Positions 26,003 through 41,100 of a stretch of DNA of 64,000 nucleotides are shown here, piece after piece. Made by a program: the position numbers and the translations under genes. Source of the stretch: Dermatophagoides farinae (Eukaryota > Arthropoda > Arachnida > Sarcoptiformes > Pyroglyphidae). The notes beneath the pieces are model-generated. The model had not been told where the DNA came from, did no database searches, and worked only from the letters and a program-made list of their open reading frames with translations. The stretch is taken from positions 2,299,001 to 2,363,000 of the forward strand of contig NC_134679.1 of NCBI RefSeq assembly GCF_024713945.1. Direction: 5' to 3'. How positions within the stretch are numbered: the stretch's first letter is position 1; every line of letters starts with the position of its first letter.

Positions 26003-29000
26003 GATAAGTCGATTCACTAGTATATTTTGATTGTTTTGAAATTTCGATGATCATCATTGTCATCATCATCATCAATAATAATCGCTTAGTGACAATTTAA
26101 GTTTGGATTCAATCAAATTATAACGATAATCACTGAATGATTTAAAAACTTTTTCTTTCTTTTATTTTATTACAAATCGATGAACGGGATTTGTTTCGCA
26201 TATTTTGTCATCATTATAATCATCATTTCTTAACTGGATGCCCGTTTTTTTTGGATCAATATTTCATTCATTTACCGTACAAGATTTTTTTTCAATTTTT
26301 ATAATTATGAATATTCTTCTCGTTGTTAGCAAATATTGCCAAAAAAAAATCTAATGAAAAAAAATGAAAGTCATCATCAAAGATGTTATTCAATATTCTT
26401 GTGGGGTGGGCAGTGAAAGATTGTTTCATTTGATTGTCGCTGTCTTTTTTTTCTCTTTTATCCATAATGATTGCAAATTGTTCATCTAGGTCGTTTCCTT
26501 GGAGATATTACTGATTCTTTCAATTTTCATGCTTATTGAATAAAACCTGACAACAATATATATGGATAGAGGCGACAGAATTTCATTCATCAACAACAAT
26601 GTAAAGAGAAATTAAATCTACATTATAAACATCTTCATCATTATCATTGATGATTGTTTTCACTTGAAGTTCGTTTTGTTTGTTTATTAACATCATCATC
26701 AATATATTATCGTACATGATGATGATAATAATAAATGAAAAAAAGAGAAAAAAAAAGATGAAAAGACAATCACACAAAATGATTCAAGTTATTGAGTCAA
26801 ATAAATTGCACGGTATCCTAGAAAATTTTTTGGAACGATGATCATGATGATGATGATGATTGGACTTGGAGCATTTATTTTTGATTTATTTGAATCTTTA
26901 CTTTTTTAGACAAAAAAAAACTCGACGAAAATAAAAATCATTTTGATTCAAAAAAAAAAATTTCGAATCAATCGATAAATTAAATCGTCAAGACTTCTAT
27001 CCTGAGATTTCTATCGCACACTTTTCTCCGTGAATTTTTTTTCCACGATATCAGAGAATCAAATTTCATTTAGGATTTTTTTTTTCTCAAATTCACATAT
27101 ACAAATACACCCATCGAAGATAATCGTTTTCTTTCTAATAATAATATTCCGTGTTTGTGTTTGTGTGTGTGTGTGTGTGTGATGAGAATAATTAGCAACC
27201 TAAAAAACCTAAACCTCTTTCAACTTGAATCTTTTCTAATAATATTTTTTTTTACTTGATTGCTTCTTCAATTCTCATTTTTTTTTTTGGTCTGCTCTGA
27301 TAGGTCATTAAGAATTGGCTTACTACTGAATCCACACAACTAAACAACACCAACAACATAAATTCATAGCAAATGATTGAAATCTAACCAAACAGTTAGC
27401 ATATAGTAAAGTTTTAATGAGAAAAAAAAATACAGAATTCTTGTATAAATATGTCACTCTCTGCGTGTGAGTGTGAGTTCTCTGTCATCATTAGTTCATT
27501 TAGGAGAAAAAAAGACCAGTTTGCAATGATAATAAACAAATAATTTTTTTTCTCTGTTTCCACCATCATCTTCATTCATTTTACCATTGAAAATCATTAT
27601 TGTCATTTGAAATGTGTATGTGGTTCGATGAACGAAAAAAAAGGTTGGCTTTTTTTCCCATTTTGGGAAACAAAAAGAGAACTGAAATTTCGAATGGAAA
27701 ACAGCAATCATCATGTGATAAATCACTTTTTGAACTTTTTTTTCCAAAATTCTGTTTTCATTCATTTTCTTCGTTGAAATACCGGTGTTGTTGTTGGTTT
27801 TTTTACGGTGTGATCAATATGTGTGTGTGTTTGTGTACCCAGTAGTAATGGATACAACCTTTTTTTTTATTTCCATTCCATATAATCGTGGCAGGTTGTT
27901 TTTTTTTTTTTGGGTTTAATTGCATGATATGTTTTTTTCTTTATCCTTTTTTTTCGCTTTCCAAAATGTCATACACTCAGAATGAATGAACAAATGATTC
28001 CATTATAATAAATTTATCAGGTAGCGACAATTTGTGCCTATCAATACACTATCATCATCATTGTCATCGATGCATTATCAATTGATTATAAATTATTGCT
28101 ATCGAATTTGCTAAATTTAGCATTTTGCTAACATCTAGTAGTTAGCAAATAGTTCTTAAGAGATTATTTGTCCAATAATGTTTGAATACAAAACAAAAGA
28201 TTTTGATAATATCTCATGAACATGATTGTCTTCTTCTTCTTGATGATCAAACAACGATGCAAAAGCAAATTAATTTATTTTTTCTTTCCAATACATTTTT
28301 TTGTTTTGTTTGAATTCCGGGTTCTTTCAATTTATAGAATAATTGTTGCCTTATTGAATATGTCAATATAGTTTATTTTGAAAGAAAAAAAAGGTCAATT
28401 CATTTTGCTGATGGAATAATTCTGTTTGTGTGTGTGTGTGTAGAATTGACAAAACTTAATTTTGTAACAGAATTTTTTTTTATACTATTATTTTCACTTT
28501 TTTTTGAAACAGAAGTTGATGTCGTTGTAGTCATCATTGGCAATTATTATTATCGTTCGATTATTTGTTATAATATTGATGGGGAAAGAAAAAAAAAGAT
28601 TGAGTAGTTCGATATTATATGTGTGGTGTACAGATATTACAATCCAGATGTGTATGTGTGTGTCTCTCTCTTTTTTATTCCGATTCTTGTTTTTCTGGAT
28701 CACCAGTGTAAATCTTGACTTTTTTTTTATTCACTTGAATCTCACAACATATTTTTTTTATTCGGTTCCCCTTTAATTTTACCATATATAGTTTTTTTTC
28801 TTGAGATTATTCTTGGCCATATTTCATGTCAAAAACAGTTCCATGACATAAATTTTCCATGTCGACAACTATACTATTGCTTATGGTTCACAACTGTTAT
28901 ATTCAATGATGATGTTGATGTTGATGATGGTGATGATGATGATGATGCCTGATTACAAGCTCTACAAGATTTTTTTTCTTTCTTGAAAGTTCAGGGTGTT

Positions 29001-32000
29001 CAAACAAATATTCTTGATTTTTTTTCTATTTTTAGTTCATTTTTTCCGTGAATATCTCACATTTCACATGAAGATCGGGATTATCCAATTCTGTTAGTCA
29101 ACAAAAAGAATAACAATTTTTAACATTTTACAATTGCCGCAATCATGAAACAAAACAAAACAAAAAAAAATTCATTCATTCACACATGTTAAGTATATTC
29201 AATCTGTATGAGAATAAAAAAAAATGAATGAAAGTAACAAATATTGTTTTTTTTTATTCTGGAATTCATAAATTCTTGGTGAGTGTATCATGTTTCTTTT
29301 ACATAATAATAATAATAAATAAAAACAAGCGTCATAAAGAGATAGATAAATAATATGCAAAACAACACAGAATTATTATTCGTACACAGAATATATGAAT
29401 GAATCACAATTCATAATATATGAGTGAATGGAGTGTGGTATTGAAAAAAAAACAATTCGATTTGTTTCAATGTTTTGTGACATTCAATATCATATTATAA
29501 TTTGATTTGATTTTTTGGTTTTTTGTTTCACTATGAAATTGTTGTAATAATAAATGTGATCGATTCGATTTACACATCCAATCTATGTTTGTGTGTGTGT
29601 GTGTGTGTGTGTATCAAAAGTATAAAATAAAAACGGAATGGTCAAACGAAACAAAACAAAACACGAATGAAACACACAATGATAGTGAAAACAACAACAA
29701 CAACAACAAGAACGTGTCATGAATGTAAAATTGGAAAAATAAATAAAATTTTCATTTTGATTTTCATTCTTGGCCCATACACGCACACACAATCAGTGAA
29801 ACAAAACCAATCTGTGTATGAATATGTTGTAAGAAACTTTTTTTTTTCTTATATTTCAATGACCACATTTACAACAGCGACAACAAAAAAAAATTGATGA
29901 ATAGGTGGATATGATGCAAGTGATGAAATGAAAACAAGAAAAAGAAGAAGGAATAATTCGTTCGTATTTTTTTTTCATTTGTATCATCAATTTTATCTGA
30001 TTTTGTCATCATCATTATGATGATGATGATGAACAACAACAAGATGATTTAATTAATTAATCTTCAGATTCAATTCAATTGTGTATATATGCTCCAAGCA
30101 ATAATGAGTATTTTTTTTGTTTGTTTGCTTGCGCTTGTGAATCCTATAGTGAATGAATTGCTATTTTCAAGCAAACAAAAAAAAAAAAAAAAGAAAATAG
30201 ATAAATCGAAGAAAATTGAATTAGAAATTGAATTATTATAGGATTAAGATCGAACGTACACACACACACACACATGAACAAACAAACAAACAAGCAACAA
30301 CGGTAAAAACGATTCAAACAATCGTTTGGTACAATCGATTCTCTTTTTTACTTTTCTCTTCAAAAATGACAAATCTATGAAAATCTCAAACAATTTTTTT
30401 TTTCGTATATCGATTTTAAGCCTTTTTTTCTTATTTCTGAATTAAATCTGGTTCTATGATTCTCTCTATATTGTTTTTTTTTCACGTTTTTCGTTGTCAA
30501 TACATTTTGATTTGACCCAAAACATACACACACACACACAAAACAAAACAAAACGAAAATTCTCTGCGTGTCAAAAACATCAAATAACTACATTGTTGCC
30601 GTAGTTTTATGTTTAACATGATGGAAAAAAATGCAGAATTTTAATCATTTCTGTTTTTTTTTCTTTTGGTTTAACATTACCTTTTCAACTATTTTTCTCT
30701 TCTCGATTCTCGATTGCTGATTTGATTAAATCTTATCGTTTCCGTGTTTGGTTAATTCCCATTTATCGTGTGTTGTCGTCAACAAATTATACGCCCAATT
30801 CGTTTGTTTTCAACTGAAAATATATTTATTTCTCAATACTGTTGACAATGACAGTTTTTTTTTCTTTTTGCTTTTCACTTTTCATCTTATTTTCGCTTGA
30901 TTGAATCTAATCATTCGTTCATTTGATTTCGTTTTTTTTTCTTTGGTTCGGTTTTCTGGTCTTGTTTTTTATTTTTTTTTTATTTTTTCGTTCATCATCA
31001 TCATCATCATCATCATTTCTCTCATGGTTGAATCTCATGATGATGATGATGCATAAGTTATACATCTTTCATAATTAATATTCCATTAGATTTATCGTTT
31101 TTTTCGCATTCCCTTTTGAAAAACGTTCGTTTGTTCATCCATCCATCCATTCATTCATTCATCTCCTTATATAACAACAACAAGCTACAACACAGTAGTT
31201 TAGTTTCATTGGTTCAATAGCTTATCATTTTTTCCCCTTCTTTTTTTCGACATAGATTTAGGTTTCACCATCATCATCATAGATTTATGTGTGTCATATA
31301 TAAAGAGTGAGAGAGAGAGAGTGAGTGCTATTAACATTCAAGTTTAATGGTAATGGGGGCATTCTAACCTAGCTTTGAACAACGTCATAAATAGAAAAAA
31401 AAGAGAGGGAGAGAGAGAACGAAAAAAATTAGGAAAACCATTTCGAAACAAGACGAAAAAAAACGTTGTATCAATTTATCACATAGAATGAAGAAGAAGA
31501 AGAAAGAATACATAACATCCAACAACAAGCATAATAATTCTAACTTTATTTTTACCACACAAACACACACACACACACATCGTCAAAGCTAAAATCATCT
31601 ACAGCCCTTTTTTTTCTCATCTAATCGTAATGACGTTGCAATTGGTAAAAGAAATCAATTTTCCATTTTTCTTGATCTCATTACACATTATTGGTCCAGA
31701 TAGATAGGACCTAGAACAGCACACCAAGAACGAGAAAAAAAACTTGATAATGACAGCAAACTATAATATGACGATTATTATTATTTTTTTCGATTCTTTT
31801 TTCGATGCTCACAATAATTCGTTTACCCGATTTTTTATTTTATCTATATATTCGATTTTGGCCATTTATATTTTTCTCGGTCAATGTGATTTATGAGATT
31901 GTTGAAAATTGTCGCCGATGATGATGATGATGATGATGATGATGGGGGTGGTCGAAATCAAAACTGAAAATGATGACCGATCCTTGTCCAGGAAAAATAA

Positions 32001-34278
32001 AATATGAAATAATTGTATTTAAAAAAAAAAATTGTCAAAACTGAGAATATTGCCCAATATTGCTGCTTGAATTGCCGGCCACAATTTTTTTTCATCATCA
32101 ACATTGAATGAATGCTAAACACGGATTTTATCTAAAAAAGACCATTTTGGATTCAAAATGTTTTCAATGAATAAAAAACAATAGAATAAGAATCTCCTGA
32201 ATTATTATAGGGGTTCCATTTAAAAAAAAATAAATTTTTCACTTGATGACATTATCATCATCAAGATGATCACACTCATCTGATCACATTAACGATCAAG
32301 ACTAACAAACAGAACAAAAAACCGATGACGATGACATTCTGTTCATTCATTCGTATTTTTAGTTTCATTCATTCATTCATTTATACATTTCATTTTTTTT
32401 TCTCACTATTTTCATATTTCCTTCCATAGAATTGAATTCTGTTTGTTCATTTGTATTGTTTCATTTCATTTTTCTGTTCTGTTTTGTTTTGTTTGTCTAT
32501 CTGTATCCATCAAGATTGCAACTTATTGATGATGACCGACTAATTGTGTAGAGAATGTGTTTGTTGCCATTTTCATTTCTTTCTCTCTCATTCCAAGTCA
32601 GTAGTTCACGATGAGAAGAGACCGTTTTTGTCTTGTTTGGTTGTTGTTGTTGCATGATACTTTTGTATTTGTTCATTATGCTTTTGATTGCAATTTTTTT
32701 TCATTGCAATTAAAATTCTTTGAAAAGTAAATATAATCAAGTTTGAAGAAAAAAAAATTTTTTTTAAATTAGATTTTATCGTCATTAGCAAAGAATAAAA
32801 AAAATCATTTGACCATTTTTTTTTCATCCACAATCATCATTATCATTTGATTTTTTTTTTTGTTCACAGAATAAATTTACATATTTATTCTATAGAATTT
32901 CGTATATGAATTTCAAACTGGATGGATGTTCAAATGGATCAATTTCTTCATACATCTATTCATATTTTGATATTTAATTTTTTTTCAAATAACTTATTTT
33001 TCTTGACATAATAATAATATCGAAAACATTTATATATTTCATGTCAGTGATAATAAAGGATTCGATAATTTCGAAAATATTCGATTCAATTAACGAATTA
33101 AGCAACAGCAGCAACAACAACAGAAAAAAAGTTCCCTGTTTCTGACAAATTTGGCCATTTTCATTCGAATATTTATATGTCATAGAATAGGAAAATGATG
33201 AGCGAAATGCAAAAAAAAACTTTTATTTTTCATTTAGCAATCCAATAAATGATTATGATGATGATGATGATGACATAGTTTTCTGCTATAAGAATCAATG
33301 TGCGTGTGTGTGTGTGTGTCGAGAGCGAGCAAGAGAGAGAGTTAAATATGTCACATTCAATTAATATGTTCATCTAATCTCTCTTTCAAAACATTCATTC
33401 ACTGCATATATATACTGTATATAGTATATAAGCCAAAACGTTGTGAAAAAAAAAATAAAATGTTGGCTTCACCACCATAAATAAATGAAACTTTTGTCGT
33501 TTTTTTTTTGTTCATTTATTTATTTTTCTGGCCATCAACGCCGTCAATATTTTTGTTTTTCATTTTTTTTTCAACTTTTTCATCATCACACACACTGCTC
33601 TTCACAATAAATTCCGTTTCTACAGAATGGATGAAGACAGAGAAATTCTCTGCCATACATTCATTCATCATCGGTTTGAATTTGGTTTTTTTTATTCCGT
33701 CTATTTGTTTTTCTTTTCTCTCATTTCATTTTGTGTTGTTGTATACAACAGATTTGAATTTTTCATTGAATTCAATCACGCAATTTATACATAAAATTTA
33801 TGATGATGATGGTGATTATGAATTTTTTTTCTTGCAAGTCACCACCATCATCATCATATAAATTTATCATCATTGAATTGTTGATTAAATGAAATTTACA
33901 CACCCATTCACCCATCAACATCCTACTTACACACACACACACACACACTAATTATGAAACAAAACAAACAAATGAATTTCGAATTGGATTTTAATTCTTA
34001 CTGAATTTTTTTTTTTATATTCATCTTCTTATCACAATTGTTTAATTCAATTTATAATTGAATCTTGAATCTTTCTATGAATTCCACTATATAGATAGAT
34101 AGATAGATGGATCAAAAATATGTTCATTTTATCATGCCAACACAATGATGACAACAACAACAACAAACATAATCGTATATTCAATATCATCATCGTCATC
34201 ATCAACGACAACAACATCAGTATCATCAGTGTAATTACTTTGTTATAATTTAATTTAGCTGTTTTCATCACCACTATT

Positions 34279-34310
<32 letters not shown>

Positions 34311-35992
34311 AGCTATAGTATCAATGATGATGAATTTGTAAAACTATGAAAAAACTGAACATCAGCTGTGGAAAATAGGGAAAGATTCTGTCCGTTCACA
34401 GTAAAATGGCTATATTGCATAAGACTAAAATGGATATAGATGATAATAATGTAAATAATGATAGAGACAAATAAAAATAATAATAATAATAATAATCTAA
34501 AGACAAGAAAATGAATAAGATTGTTCATAGAATCTAGTTACTGAGATGATGATGATGATGATGAAAATGAACGACGTTCCCTCATATAACTATGATGATG
34601 ATGATGATGATGTTTTCGATATATTCATTTTATCTCCATCTTATTTTATTTGTTTCGGTTGTCTCTCTTTTTTTTTACTTGTTGTTGTTGGATAAGTTTC
34701 ACATTCTATGATGATGGTATTGAATACGACAAAAACAACAACGTTAAGAACAACGACAAACATAAAATGAAAAGATATATATATAGAAATAAAGTAAAGT
34801 AAAGAAAAAAATCCATTCATTAAAGGAATCTCTTTTCTTTGCTCATCTTCTTTTTATTCACTATGACTATAGAGAATATATATTGAATGTTGTTGTTGTT
34901 GTGTATACACAGTGTATGAGTGAAAATTGGTGTTTATGAATTGCAAAAAAATCTTATCGATGCTATAGTGACAAACAAACAAACAAACAAATGAAAGAAA
35001 GAAAAAAAAATTTTTTTTTTTTGAGATTGCAACCTAGCTACCCGCTAGCGGCATCATTGATGTCCCTTAACATCTTTATATTAACAACAAATCATTGATA
35101 TATATTTCACATTCACAATAATCATTCTGTTCTATTATATACATTTATTTCTACAATTGGTATATACGATTGTAATTTTCTTTCAATATGCCAATTGCAA
35201 AATTCTTAACAGAATCATCGTCATCATTATCATTTTGAAACATACAAACGTTCATACACATATTATATATATATATTTACATGTCACATTGCATTTTCAC
35301 TGTAATGATAATAATTCTTTCATTTCATTCTATCAATATTTTTCTTTCTATGTTTGATAATGTGTACTTTAATTATGAACTTGCTTACTTACTGTCTAAT
35401 AAATATATCTAGTTTTCTCTTTTTCTTCTGTGCTACACATGTTGTTTCATTTTGTTGTTGTTGTCGTTGTTGTCGTTTTTGTTGTTGTTGTTATTGTCGC
35501 CATTGATAACCATCGTATATTATATACATTTTTGAAGTTTAACTTTATTCATATATATATAATACACACCCGTATTAGCGCTAAACGGGGCAGCGTAAGC
35601 GGGGTATTACTGTATATAATACACACCCGTATTAGGTTTAGTTTTATCAAATCTCATGAGATCGATGTATCAAATTAAGCTTACACATATACACAAACAT
35701 ACAGGGATTCTATATCCATCTACATAATAATAATGATATATGTGAGAATTATGGTGAACATGAATTTTTCCAGTGATTCATATTCATTCAATATTCAAAG
35801 ATGTTTCTAGTCATCAATGTTGTTGTTAGGTCGGTCGGTCGATTGGCTCTAGTTATTTTTAATGTTCATTCATTTATTCAATTGACGACGACGATTTGTT
35901 AATTTGTTTGCAAAAAAAAAACAAATTCATATTTTACGAGAATTTCATCATTATTCAGCGAAATTTCTGTTTTTTTTTTTTGGTATTCGTTT

Positions 35993-36027
<35 letters not shown>

Positions 36028-38131
36028 CTTTTTTCTTTGTTTTTTATCTTATTAAAATTACTCGTATAAATTTCCAGCTAATAACAATAATGATGATGAT
36101 GATGATGATAATTCTGTTAGTTTATTTCCATCATCATCAGCATCATCGTTTAGTTTGTCGGATAAGAGTAAAAGTTGCTTGCAATGATCCTGTGAATCTT
36201 TCTTTCTTTCTTTTTTAACTCTTTGTTTTCCAGTAATATTCATTCATTTTTTTTTGTTTCATGTTTTCTATAAAGACAAAACTTTTTTTCCAGTGTTTTG
36301 TGTGTTCCACATGCTAATTTAAAAACTCGAAAAAAAACCGAATAAAAGAATTGAGAAAGAAAATTTATTACCAGAGAAAAAAAATAATAATAAACGTTTC
36401 GAAAACAAGCTAAACATTGAAAAACACCATTATTACCACTATAGTATAGTGATGACAGGCAAAACATTTTTTGGATCACTGTTAAATGGCTGATAGCTTT
36501 GTATTAGGAAAAAGGAAGAAAAGCTTTGCTGGTAAAAGAAATTGGCATCAACCAAAAAAAAAAAAAAAAAAATTTGCTGGACCAATGATTTTTTAATTTA
36601 TATCCATCCTGTTTGTGCACAAACACACACACACACACACACACTATATGGCGTCATCATACGTATTATCATGATGATGCCATCATCCTTTGCCATAATT
36701 TTTCAACACACACAACAATATTATCGCGAAATTTTTTTTTAAAAACTTTTACAATGATAATTAATTAATTTGAGCTTGTGTTTCATCCCAACGACTACCC
36801 TCTTCCGTGAAAATCGGATATTCCTCGTTTATATATGTTTGCCTGTTTGTTTGTTTGTATGTTTGTATGTTTGTTTTTTTAATAGAATCCACAAAGATAA
36901 TTCTTGCAAACAGATCTTTTTTTTGTTGTTCGAAAAAAACCAAATATCATAAACAAAACTGTGGTATTTGAAATAGAAAATTTTGTGAAATATTTTCCAT
37001 ATAATTCACATACACACACAGAGTAATTATCATTAAATACAAATAAAGTGAGAGTAATCTGAATTTATAATTGTTAATTATGATTTTTTTCGGTTTGTTT
37101 ATGTCTAGTATGTATGGTATTGTCATTCATTATGAGATTCACAATTCAATGAATCATATGATGATTACCGAATGAAAATCATTCAATAATTGACTAATAA
37201 AATGATGATGATGATGATAGAAATTGATTCAATCGTAAAGAATTTAATATTTTAAATGACAAAACAGCAAAAAATAATGGCATAACAATGATAAATCTTT
37301 ATATGGATGAGAATAAAATTATCTGGACATTTTTTCGTTTCGTTTCGTTTTGTTTTGTTTCACCAAATACATGTGATCAGAAAAGTTGAAAAACAATAAA
37401 TATAAATTAGCCTTATATAAATGAAAACCAAAGGTTCTGTCAGGCCAATGATGATGATGATGATGATGATGAACAACAGAAAAAAAACTATAATATTTAT
37501 AGAAACCAATAATAATAATAATCATAAAAAAATATTAATAGCTTCTACCGGGTTGTTCATTCATTGTTCGACCAGGGTTCATGTTCGTTTGATGGGTAAT
37601 TAACCCAATACCCGACAAATAAATAAAAAAAAATGTGGTTATCTCATTTTTGTTTTCTGTTTCTACCACATTATGTCATCTATATTCTTTTTTTTTGTCA
37701 TTTATTTTTTGCTTTTTATTTCGTTCGTAAATCGGAAAATGTCAATTTCCATTTTCCATCATTGCTTGTGTGTATTAATTTTTATCATTTTATCATCATC
37801 ATCATCATCATCATTATTATTAGCATTCGCTTTTGTTTGATTTCATTTCATGACATCAAATTATTAATTGATCTTTTTTTTGTATATTTTTTTTCCTTTT
37901 TCTAATATTTGACATTATGTTGTGGTGTTACTGTGACCACAATTTATAATCACCCAAACAAACAGTGGTTGAACAACGATTCGTAATTGAAGTATACGAT
38001 GAATTTGTTACCGCAGGCAATTCAGCATTATTACGTTGTCATATACCAGCATTTATGCGTGATTTACTTGATATTATTGGCTGGATAGAAGGTTCATCTA
38101 ATTATATTTTACCCGATACAACTGCCTTTGT

Positions 38132-38166
<35 letters not shown>

Positions 38167-41100
38167 TATCTTCATCATTGTCTTCGTCATCATCATCGTC
38201 CATAACACATCGTCAAAATTCAGGTATGTTATTCTTTCATTTGTTTAAAATGAATTCAAATTGATAAAACATTTTTTTTTTCATCATCCACATGGATGGA
38301 CAGATAAATATCGTATTCTTTATAATGGTGAACTTTTGATCAATAAAGTTGAACCAGCCGATGCATTAAAAAGTTTTCGCTGTCAAGTTAAACATCGATT
38401 GACGAATGAAAAATTTTTGAGCTCAAATTCTGGACGTTTGTTTGTTTCCGGTATGTATCAAGTGAATCAGCATCATGCATTGCCATTAATGTATCTATTT
38501 ATTTATCATTCCATTTTGAATGATTAATTGATAAATTCCATTTCTTTCTACTTTTTTGTTCCTGATAATTTATATGAACAAAAAAACAACATTTATCCAT
38601 AATCATCAATATTGAAATATGAAGAACTAATTTCTAGTCAACCACCAAGAATAATTGACACAAATCGTGTGATAATAACTGAAGAAGGTTCAACAGCTGA
38701 AATTGTTTGCCTAGCTCAAGGCTATCCAGAACCAACATACACGTGGTATAAAAATGCCGATCTAATATCCGATCGTATTATAACAGAATCATCATCATCA
38801 ACATTAAGTGGCCTAATGTCAAATAACTATCTAATACCTCGTTTTCGTATATTAACAAATTCAATATTGATCGAAAAAGTCAGCCAAAATGATGCCGGTC
38901 TTTATCGTTGTATTGTAAACAATAGTATTGGTTCAGAATTGGCTGAAACACAGTTGATTGTTCGATGTAAGTGATGTTTCTTGTCATATATTCGTTTATT
39001 TGTATTTATTCATTCCATATATGAATGTTTGGTGTGGTGTGTGCCGATTTTTCTTTTTCTTTTTCTTTTTTTTCATTCGTTTTCCAAGTGTTTCTATATA
39101 TATGTTATTTACATTATGAAGAATGATAAAATAAGAACGGAACAAAAAAAATTTTTTTTTTTCATATTCAGAATTATTATTATTATTTTTATTGTTTGAT
39201 CTACGACATGATTTTGACATTTTTGTGACAGACAAATTCTGTTAAAATTGTTATAAATGTAGCTAACGAGAATAGAGGAGAGAGAAAAAAAATTTTTTGT
39301 TTGCTATCCATTGTGTGTGTGTGTGTGTGTTATTCTGGTGGTATTTGGTATGTGCTTTGTGTATCAATAGGATTTCCTGTGTGTGTGTGTGTGTGTGTGT
39401 GTATGTTTGTCCGATATAATAATCGAAATATTTTCTCTTTTTTTTTGTTGCACCACATATACAAGCCATTGAAAGTAACATTAAAAATGTGTCACACATA
39501 GATTTCATTTAGGCACTACCAGAAAAAAATAGATCTTCAGTTCTGGTTCGTGTAATCTTTTCAAACCATTCATTCATTCATTCATTCATTCATTTATTCT
39601 ATCCATCCATCCATTTCCCATTCATTTTATTCAACATCATTGCAAAATATCACAAAAATTCTGATTTACATTATGCATTTGCGTTTTTTTCCCTCTTCTT
39701 TTTCTTCTTCTTCTTCTTCTTCAATATCCATTGCAATTTTTATTCATTCTTTCATACATACAACCAATGAACGAACCAACCAACCAACCAAAATTGGACA
39801 CACTGGTAAATTTGCCTATTCCTTATCTATGTGCGGAAAATTGGCCCTTTTTTTTGGTTTTATATGCAATTTTGCATTTGCTTATTTTTTTTCATTATTA
39901 TGTTGGCTATCAAATCCGATATGTTATTGCTCTTCATCTCTTTCTACCACTGGTGAATTTTTTTTTTTGCTCTTGAAAAGGCCAATTGAATTCACATATA
40001 TACAGTTTAATTTAGTATGATGACCATTACTAAGAAGCCAAATATATATAATGGACAACGACCAGAAAAAAAACTATTTTGAATCATTTGAAATCATTTT
40101 GATGTATTATATCTCATTGGTGGGTGGTGATGGTGGTGGTGGTGGTGGTGGTGATTGTTGTCGAGCCACTGGTATGACAGTATTCTATAATGTGTCTGTA
40201 TGTTTGTTCCGTTAAACATCAATCACATTCTTTTTTTTCACATGCCTAGTCATGAATCGACCTCAGACAACCATTTCTCTCATTCTATTCTGGTAGCCCA
40301 ATTCTATTACAATTTGATATTTATTCTGTTTAGAATTGTTGCAATTTGCTTTTTGCCAACCAACAATAAAAAAAATGTTATCTATTTTGGCATCTAACAC
40401 ACACACACACACACACACACCCATTTGAAGAGAGGGAGAGAGAGAGAGAAATCTCTTCTCCGAATTTTTTTTTTATTTTTCTGTTCACTTGATTGCCATC
40501 CCTAAGCATAAACAATGTTGACATTTTTTTTTTTTTTTTTTTTGGGGTTCACACTTACACAAACATAAAGCGTAAATTTCTTGTTGTTGTTGTTGTTGTT
40601 GCTGTCACTAGATAGTATAGTGGTGATGAGCTCAAGCAGCAAAATGAAAGAAGATGAAAAAAAAATCCAGAAAATCTACTCTTCAAATTCGAATGCAATT
40701 TTATCATTAATATCATATTAGAATTTTTTTTTTCATTTATTTTTGCTGCTTCTGCTTACACATTTTGGATAACACATTCTTGTATTTGAGTCCGAACCAA
40801 AAAAAAAAATCTGTCAATTTATTAATTGTTTTCCCAATTGACGACGACTACAACGACAATCATCGATCGATCGTTTGGATGGTAGGGACTGGATGGTACA
40901 CATAAATATACATAGCCAAACCGATCAAACCAATGACACTAAACAACAAACGATGATTATTGAATCGAATTTATTGTTGTTGATGGTCGAATAAATGAAT
41001 ACGGAATTTTCATTCATTCGTGCGTGTATGATATTCTATATGTTGTTCTAAACACATCATCATCATCATATACCAGACATGATTATATTTTTGGCGAGAT

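Larger units (their letters stand above)
17790..37965 (+). other. Dscam: Intron 4 (20176 bp), between Ig1 and Ig2
   Basis: This is by far the longest intron. Reading it through, I found no Ig-like exon on either strand. It holds (GA)n at 18711-18789, GTT repeats near 19150 and 21134, (GAT)n at 25946-26001, (ATC)n at 34280-34310, (GTT)n at 35995-36027, a hairpin at 28124-28149, a possible transposon remnant at 35556-35635 and a minus-strand open frame at 19110-19478 of normal composition but unknown kin. In fly Dscam1 the equivalent intron position carries the exon 4 alternatives. Confidence 0.7.

Noticed and set aside
38638-38660. Use of the AG at 38636-38637 as the regular acceptor for Ig3
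   Set aside because: With the standard phase-1 donor at 38451 it gives TAA within five codons. The AG at 38624 keeps frame and gives a linker that aligns with fly Dscam.
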